NCBI GenBank assembly: GCA_002083515.1
Contig: LWDN01000068.1
Span: 279-8,710 of the forward strand
DNA: 8,432 bases
Direction: 5' to 3'
Source: Proteobacteria bacterium HN_bin10
GTDB taxonomy: Bacteria > Pseudomonadota > Alphaproteobacteria > Caulobacterales > Aquidulcibacteraceae
Positions 5,310 through 8,432 of the stretch are shown in pieces (positions within the stretch are counted from its first letter, which is position 1; the number at the start of each line of letters is the position of its first letter). The position numbers and the translations under genes were made by a program. The notes under the pieces were generated by a model. The model made no database searches. It saw only the letters and a program-made list of their open reading frames with translations, and was not told the origin of the DNA.

Positions 5310-5911
5310 CCATCACGGCGGCGGACCTCATTCCCTATGCGGAGTACGAGCGGGTGCGCAACCAGGTGCGCCAGGCCGTGATCGCCCGCAAGCAGCGTCG
5401 GCGAATTGCGATCGGCGATCGGGTCACGCTCGTCTTCGAGAATCGGGAGACGGTGCAGTTCCAGATTCAAGAGATGATCCGGGCGGAGCGGATCGTCGAT
5501 CCGTCGAAGGTGCAGGAGGAGCTCGATGTCTACAACCAGCTGCTGCCGACGCCGGGGGAGCTGAGCGCCACCCTTTTCATCGAAATTCCCAATGAGGCGG
5601 ACATCAAGGCCGAACTCGATGCCTTTATGGGGATCGATCGGGGAGAGACCCTCGCGATTCACATTGGACAGGACCGGATCTCTGCCCGATTTGAGAGCGG
5701 GCACAGTAATGAGGAGAAGATCAGCGCGGTCCATTTCGTGCGGTTTGCCCTGCCGGCCGGCCTGTCGGCGCGTCTGTCCGACGAGAAGGAGCCGGTCAGC
5801 CTGACCCTGACCCATGGACGTTACCGAGCCTCTGCGCCCGTCCCGGCGGCCCTGCGGGCCGAATGGCTGAGCGACCTGGAAGCGGCGGAAAAGGATCGGG
5901 CGCTCCCTTGA
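5306..5911 (+). CDS. DUF3501 family protein
   Basis: The 201-residue protein matches what I remember of the DUF3501 family, which has no assigned biochemical function and is often found next to rubrerythrin and a CCG-domain Fe-S protein. The opening MTITAADLIPYAEYERVRNQ and the segment VTLVFENRETVQFQIQEMIRAERI (about residues 45-68) are characteristic. The protein is soluble, charged and cysteine-free, so it does not itself carry an Fe-S cluster or disulfide chemistry. Possible His/Asp/Glu metal ligands cannot be ruled out. Its ATG overlaps the stop of the Fe-S gene (ATGA at 5306-5309) and it lacks a good ribosome binding site, so translation is probably coupled. That coupling implies the two proteins work together, perhaps as a complex or with DUF3501 as an assembly factor. 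Confidence 0.82.
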   Translation: MTITAADLIPYAEYERVRNQVRQAVIARKQRRRIAIGDRVTLVFENRETVQFQIQEMIRAERIVDPSKVQEELDVYNQLLPTPGELSATLFIEIPNEADIKAELDAFMGIDRGETLAIHIGQDRISARFESGHSNEEKISAVHFVRFALPAGLSARLSDEKEPVSLTLTHGRYRASAPVPAALRAEWLSDLEAAEKDRALP

Positions 5912-5963
5912 CCCTCGGGGGTGGGGGCCTTATCATTGAGTCAGTCGTGTCTCAGGTCTATTG

Positions 5964-5970
5964 AAGGAGG
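5964..5970 (+). promoter_or_regulatory. Shine-Dalgarno site deciding the erpA start
   Basis: AAGGAGG lies 7 bases before the ATG at 5978. The in-frame ATG at 5921 would add 19 residues that do not resemble the family and has no such site, so 5978 is the start. Confidence 0.8.
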
Positions 5971-5977
5971 AGCGACC

Positions 5978-6298
5978 ATGGTGACGATTACGGCAGGAGC
6001 GGAGAAGAAGATACAGGAACTGATTACGGAAGAGCAGGATGCGGTCGGCCTTCGGATTTACGTCCGGGGCGGGGGCTGCCACGGCTATCAGTACGGGATG
6101 GCCTTCGAGAGCAAGATCAGCGATGACGATACGGTCATCGAGCGTGGCGCTGTGAAGGTGATCATGGACCCCCAGAGCGCCCCCTTGCTGCAAGGGGCTG
6201 AAGTGGATTACGTGGACAGCTTGCAGGGCTCCGGGTTCTCCGTGAAAAATCCGCAGGCGAAGACGACCTGCGGCTGCGGCAGCTCCTTTAGTGCCTAA
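5978..6298 (+). CDS. erpA: ErpA/IscA-type iron-sulfur cluster carrier
   Basis: The 106-residue length and sequence fit the A-type carriers of the HesB/IscA family. It begins MVTITAGAEKKIQEL, has VGLRIYVRGGGCHGYQYGMAFE with the first conserved cysteine at 34, and ends TTCGCGSSFSA with Cys98 and Cys100. These three cysteines bind a 2Fe-2S or 4Fe-4S cluster for delivery to apoproteins. It lies 66 bases after the DUF3501 gene, in the same direction, and could supply clusters to the Fe-S protein upstream, which has at least two. ErpA and IscA are hard to separate by eye, so the symbol is provisional. A possible regulatory palindrome lies at 5937-5954. Confidence 0.9.
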   Translation: MVTITAGAEKKIQELITEEQDAVGLRIYVRGGGCHGYQYGMAFESKISDDDTVIERGAVKVIMDPQSAPLLQGAEVDYVDSLQGSGFSVKNPQAKTTCGCGSSFSA

Positions 6299-6318
6299 CT
6301 GCCGATTGGTTTGTGAAG

Positions 6319-6360
6319 AGGCCGGGCCCTGTCGCGACATGCGCAGGCCCCGGCCTTTCT
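6319..6360 (+). terminator. Terminator-like hairpin after erpA
   Basis: AGGCCGGGCCCTG (6319-6331) pairs with CAGGCCCCGGCCT (6344-6356) at 12 of 13 positions around a 12-base loop, followed by TTCT. It sits between the erpA stop and the GTG start at 6379. It also argues against extending the next gene upstream through the stem. Confidence 0.65.
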
Positions 6361-6366
6361 GCTTAT

Positions 6367-6372
6367 GGAGAG
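6367..6372 (+). promoter_or_regulatory. Shine-Dalgarno site deciding the QueD-like start
   Basis: GGAGAG lies 6 bases before the GTG at 6379. The frame is open from 6313, but starting there would place the erpA hairpin inside the coding region and add residues with no family resemblance. Confidence 0.6.
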
Positions 6373-6378
6373 CCTGTT

Positions 6379-7107
6379 GTGCGTGAAGTCCGTCTGACCA
6401 AGCGCATCGAATTCGCCGCGGCCCACCGGTACTGGCGCGACGAGTGGGACACGGCCAAGAACCAGGCCGTCTTCGGCTCCTCGGCCCGCGAGCACGGCCA
6501 CAACTACATGCTGGAAGTCACGGTGATCGGCCCGGTCGACGCCAAGACGGGCATGGTGGTCAATCTCTACGATCTGAAGCGGGTGCTGAAGGAACTGTTG
6601 GAAGAGTTCGATCACAAGCACCTCAATCAAGATACGCCCTATTTCAAGCACGGGTTGCCCACCGGCGAGCATGTGGCCGGCGTGCTCTGGCAACTGCTGT
6701 CTCACCGGCAGCGAGAGATCGGTCGGTTGGAGCGGATCAGGCTCTTCGACGATGAGAGCGGGTGCGTGGACGTGACGGCGGCCGACATGGCCGGAGGCGG
6801 CGCCGTCCCTGCCACGGCCTTTGCGATGCGGCGGTATCCCTTGTCCCCGGCCGCCGCCGAGTTGCACGTCACGGTTCATGGCCCCCTCGACCCCGATCGC
6901 GGACAGGTGATCGATCCTCAGGCCTTCGATCAAGCCGTCCAGCGCAAAGTCCTCTCGACCCTCACGGGGGGTGGCGAGGCGGGCGGCGTCAATGAGCGGC
7001 TGGCTCGCGATCTCTGGGGTCGTCTTGCGACCGCACTCCCCACCGGCCTTCTTCACCATATTCGGCTCGTGCAGTCGCCAGACTGTCGTCTCGACTACGT
7101 CGGATAA
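6379..7107 (+). CDS. QueD/PTPS-like protein, tandem T-fold, catalytic Cys absent
   Basis: From the GTG start the protein has 242 residues. Residues 1-132 form a full 6-pyruvoyl/6-carboxytetrahydropterin synthase domain. Zinc ligands His16, His39 and His41 (AAAH, EHGHNY) are present, as are the Asp78-His79 pair, PTGE at 94-97 and the pterin-anchoring Glu126. The catalytic cysteine, normally 4-6 residues before the HGH, is missing: FGSSAREHGH has Ser34-Ser35 instead. Residues 150-242 look like a second copy of the fold. LHVTVHGPLDPDRGQVIDPQAF parallels LEVTVIGPVDAKTGMVVNLYDL of the first half, but the second half lacks all zinc histidines. Canonical QueD (about 120 residues) turns dihydroneopterin triphosphate into 6-carboxytetrahydropterin for 7-deazaguanine synthesis. 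Without the Cys, the reaction here is uncertain. Confidence 0.85.
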   Translation: MREVRLTKRIEFAAAHRYWRDEWDTAKNQAVFGSSAREHGHNYMLEVTVIGPVDAKTGMVVNLYDLKRVLKELLEEFDHKHLNQDTPYFKHGLPTGEHVAGVLWQLLSHRQREIGRLERIRLFDDESGCVDVTAADMAGGGAVPATAFAMRRYPLSPAAAELHVTVHGPLDPDRGQVIDPQAFDQAVQRKVLSTLTGGGEAGGVNERLARDLWGRLATALPTGLLHHIRLVQSPDCRLDYVG

Positions 7108-7169
7108 GTAATCGCCTCTCACCGGGGCCTCCCGGACTCCGCCCCGCCTCACGTCCATGCGAGGGCCAT

Positions 7170-7658
7170 ATGAACAAGAGTGTCATCGGGTGGTCGTTGG
7201 CCGTCTGCTTGCTCCTCGGCAGCGCCGTCGCGCGAGCCGCGACGGAAGACGAGGCGGTCCGCCAGGTCATCCTACAAACCGTGAGGGCGGTGGCAGAGTT
7301 TCCCGCGAGTAGAGACCGTCACGCGGTGTTGCGACTCTATGCGAAGGACTATTCGGGGTTTCAGGACGGAGAGGCGGAAACGCTCGACGCCGTCAGGGCC
7401 TGGCTGGAGGAGTACGAGGGCCTCCTCGCCCAGGGCAGTTCGGTGCGCTATGCGGGGGACATCACCGATCTCACCGTTCGCCTGTCCGAGACGACCGCCT
7501 GGGCCACCTATCAGTATGTGTTCCAAGTGCTCAGCGCGGGACAGGTGCAGGGGGAGGATAAGGGCCTCTGCACGAACATCTTGAAGAAAGAAGCGGGCGC
7601 CTGGCTGATTCTCCACGAGCACTGCTCGCAAGCGCGGAGGTCCCGCGCGACGCGCTGA
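7170..7658 (+). CDS. Secreted NTF2/SnoaL-like domain protein
   Basis: The 162-residue protein starts with a Sec signal peptide (MNKS..., hydrophobic 5-18, likely cleavage after ARA near residue 23), so it is probably periplasmic. The mature part, ATEDEAVRQVILQTVRAVAEF...RLYAKDYSGFQDGEAETLDAVRAWLEEYEGLL, then WATYQYVFQV and ILKKEAGAWLILHEHCS, has the layout of the NTF2-like superfamily (SnoaL, ketosteroid isomerase and DUF4440 relatives). That fold is a cone-shaped alpha+beta pocket binding small hydrophobic ligands or acting as a dimerisation module. No catalytic function can be assigned. GAGG at 7161-7164 lies 5 bases before the ATG. The gene converges on the thioredoxin-like gene, with a hairpin across the junction. 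Confidence 0.7.
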   Translation: MNKSVIGWSLAVCLLLGSAVARAATEDEAVRQVILQTVRAVAEFPASRDRHAVLRLYAKDYSGFQDGEAETLDAVRAWLEEYEGLLAQGSSVRYAGDITDLTVRLSETTAWATYQYVFQVLSAGQVQGEDKGLCTNILKKEAGAWLILHEHCSQARRSRATR

Positions 7659-7682
7659 TGGGCGGATGCAGCGCGACGCGCG
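7644..7682. terminator. Hairpin between convergent genes
   Basis: The segments 7644-7657 and 7669-7682 pair at 13 of 14 positions (CGCGCGACGCGCTG against CAGCGCGACGCGCG, one A-A mismatch) around an 11-base loop. The structure covers the stop of the NTF2-like gene and ends 4 bases before the stop of the thioredoxin-like gene. There is no T-tract on either strand, so it may act as a Rho-assisted or 3'-protecting bidirectional structure rather than a classical terminator. Confidence 0.45.
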
Positions 7683-7686
7683 CCGG

Positions 7687-8019
7687 TTACTTCAGCAGGT
7701 GATCCGAGATCAACGCCGAGAGCTCGGCGGGTTCGAGCTTCCCCTCTCGCGTGAGGAGCAATTGCCCTCGCGAGAAGAAGTGGGTGGTCGGGTAGGTCTC
7801 GAACGAGTGCGTCTTCTTGATTTCGCGGCAGCGGCCGGGCACGTGCATCTTGGCCTTGCCGATCTTCACAGAAGGGAATTTCGGGGCGGTCTCTTCCAGC
7901 ACCGGGTCGTAGGCCTTGCAGGGCTCGCAGGTTGCCAAGCCGTAGGCCACCACGGCCGCCGGGGCGTCCGTGAATTCCTTATAGTTGGTGTCGCTGACGT
8001 CTTCGACGATCCCAGCCAT
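7687..8019 (-). CDS. Thioredoxin-like protein
   Basis: The 110-residue protein has a thioredoxin fold with the redox motif Cys31-Glu-Pro-Cys34 after the beta strand AAVVAYGLA. The tryptophan usual before the first cysteine is a threonine here. Pro77 in YPTTHFF is the expected cis-proline. A third cysteine, Cys64, lies in GRCREIKK, in a segment that differs from classical thioredoxin. There is no signal peptide, so it is cytosolic. It lies 91 bases downstream of a peroxiredoxin gene on the same strand, which suggests it reduces that enzyme or a related target. No clear ribosome binding site precedes the ATG, because the region immediately upstream is the heptad repeat. The true start may be internal, or expression may depend on that element. 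Confidence 0.8.
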   Translation of the reverse strand: MAGIVEDVSDTNYKEFTDAPAAVVAYGLATCEPCKAYDPVLEETAPKFPSVKIGKAKMHVPGRCREIKKTHSFETYPTTHFFSRGQLLLTREGKLEPAELSALISDHLLK

Positions 8020-8021
8020 TC

Positions 8022-8104
8022 GAGTGCTGAGGACTGAGTGCTGAGGACTGAGTTGTCGGATCTTGCGAATCCTTACTCAGTCCTCAGTCCTCGTGGCTCA
8101 GTCC
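8022..8104. repeat. Heptad-phased inverted repeat (element 2)
   Basis: Two perfect copies of the 14-mer GAGTGCTGAGGACT (8022-8035, 8036-8049) are followed by GAGT, which is four in-register heptads alternating GAGTGCT and GAGGACT. After a spacer come ACTCAGT, CCTCAGT, CCTCGTG, GCTCAGT (8075-8102) in the opposite sense. The stretch 8041-8053 is perfectly complementary to 8075-8087 (13 bp), and 8031-8038 to 8097-8104 (8 bp). The element fills the gap between the peroxiredoxin stop and the thioredoxin-like start. A transcript of the minus strand would carry it as a long hairpin. Confidence 0.8.
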
Positions 8105-8110
8105 TTCGGT

Positions 8111-8431
8111 TTATGAGAGCTTCGCGAGGGCGGCGAGAATCTCCTTGTCTTCCCGTGCCACCTTGATCTCCTGCACCTTCGCGTAGGCCACCTTCCCCTG
8201 CTTGTCCACGATGACCGTGGCGCGCTTGGAGCAGTTCAGCGGCTCGAAGTAGAGGCCGTAGGCCTTCGCCGTCGTGCGGTGCACGTCGGACAAGAGGCGG
8301 TGCTTGAGGTCCAAGGAATCCGCCCAGGCCTTGTGCGAGAAGAAGCTGTCGCAGCTGATGCCGAACAGCTCGGCGTTGGCGCCCTGGAACTTGGGGAAGT
8401 CGTCCGTCAGGCACTTGTTCTCGCCCTGGCA
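8111..8431 (-). CDS. Peroxiredoxin (AhpC/TSA family), 5' end outside window
   Basis: The frame is open from the window edge to a TAA at 8111-8113 and shows 106 residues. The first visible residue is the likely peroxidatic cysteine in CQGENKC, as in the PxxxxCxxE-type peroxiredoxin motif. Then come FGISCDSFFSHKAWADSL, which corresponds to the G(V/I)S.DS..SH.AW block of the family, VHRTTAKAYGLY and ATVIVDKQGKV. Peroxiredoxins reduce peroxides using a cysteine thiol and are recharged by thioredoxin, which fits the thioredoxin-like gene just downstream. Extra cysteines at visible positions 7, 27 and 64 could act as resolving residues. The subtype cannot be fixed without the N-terminus. Confidence 0.88.
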   Translation of the reverse strand, partial: CQGENKCLTDDFPKFQGANAELFGISCDSFFSHKAWADSLDLKHRLLSDVHRTTAKAYGLYFEPLNCSKRATVIVDKQGKVAYAKVQEIKVAREDKEILAALAKLS

Positions 8432-8432
8432 G

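Noticed and set aside
5921..5977. N-terminal extension of the ErpA-like protein
   Set aside because: The extra 19 residues have no family resemblance, and a strong AAGGAGG supports the ATG at 5978.
6313..6378. Upstream extension of the QueD-like gene
   Set aside because: It would run through the terminator-like hairpin after erpA and adds non-homologous residues. The GTG at 6379 has a well-placed GGAGAG.
7123..7146. CGGGGC/GCCCCG hairpin after the QueD-like gene as terminator
   Set aside because: The stem is only 6 bp with a 12-base loop and no T-tract, as expected by chance in GC-rich sequence.
8022..8104. CRISPR-like array from the short repeats
   Set aside because: The units are 7-14 bases, contiguous without unique spacers, and arranged as inverted arms. 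This is not CRISPR architecture and no cas gene is present.

Overview
The window looks like a chromosomal segment of a GC-rich, free-living Gram-negative bacterium, most probably Nitrospira or a close relative (phylum Nitrospirota). That placement is an inference. It rests on the gene set, the base composition, and a structured dispersed repeat at about 1103-1320 that resembles repeats I remember from Nitrospira genomes. There is no rRNA or other decisive taxonomic marker. I see no CRISPR array, prophage, insertion sequence or tRNA.

Layout. Positions 1-96 hold the end of an HU-type DNA-binding protein, followed by a very strong intrinsic terminator (139-183). A heptad-phased inverted repeat (211-294) comes next. 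It is followed by a minus-strand MoaD/ThiS-like ubiquitin-fold protein whose best start is a GTG at 612, and a divergent plus-strand gene of unknown function (671-1102). Positions 1103-1320 hold a non-coding element with nested perfect inverted repeats. A minus-strand lipoprotein of the cyclase/kynurenine-formamidase family (1386-2198) lies divergent to rfbC, a dTDP-4-dehydrorhamnose 3,5-epimerase (2310-2855).

The core of the window (about 2930-6298) is a co-directional redox-stress block. It holds a PerR-type Fur-family regulator with a Fur-like operator over its own promoter, a rubrerythrin without a rubredoxin domain, a GlpC/HdrD-like protein with two 4Fe-4S motifs and two CCG-type domains, a DUF3501 protein translationally coupled to it, and an ErpA/IscA-type iron-sulfur carrier. 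The inferred logic is peroxide sensing by PerR, peroxide reduction by the diiron protein, electron delivery by the Fe-S protein with an unknown role for DUF3501, and Fe-S supply by ErpA. A terminator-like hairpin separates erpA from a QueD-like protein (GTG start at 6379). That protein has a Ser where the catalytic Cys of its family should be, and a second, degenerate copy of the fold.

The right end carries a secreted NTF2/SnoaL-like protein (7170-7658). It converges on a minus-strand thioredoxin-like gene (7687-8019) that lies downstream of a peroxiredoxin truncated by the window edge (8111-8431). A second heptad-phased inverted repeat (8022-8104) lies between these two, with the same architecture as the one at 211-294.

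The most interesting items are the PerR-rubrerythrin-FeS-DUF3501-ErpA block as a possible peroxide-reducing chain, the two heptad hairpins, the structured repeat at 1103-1320, and the Cys-less tandem QueD.
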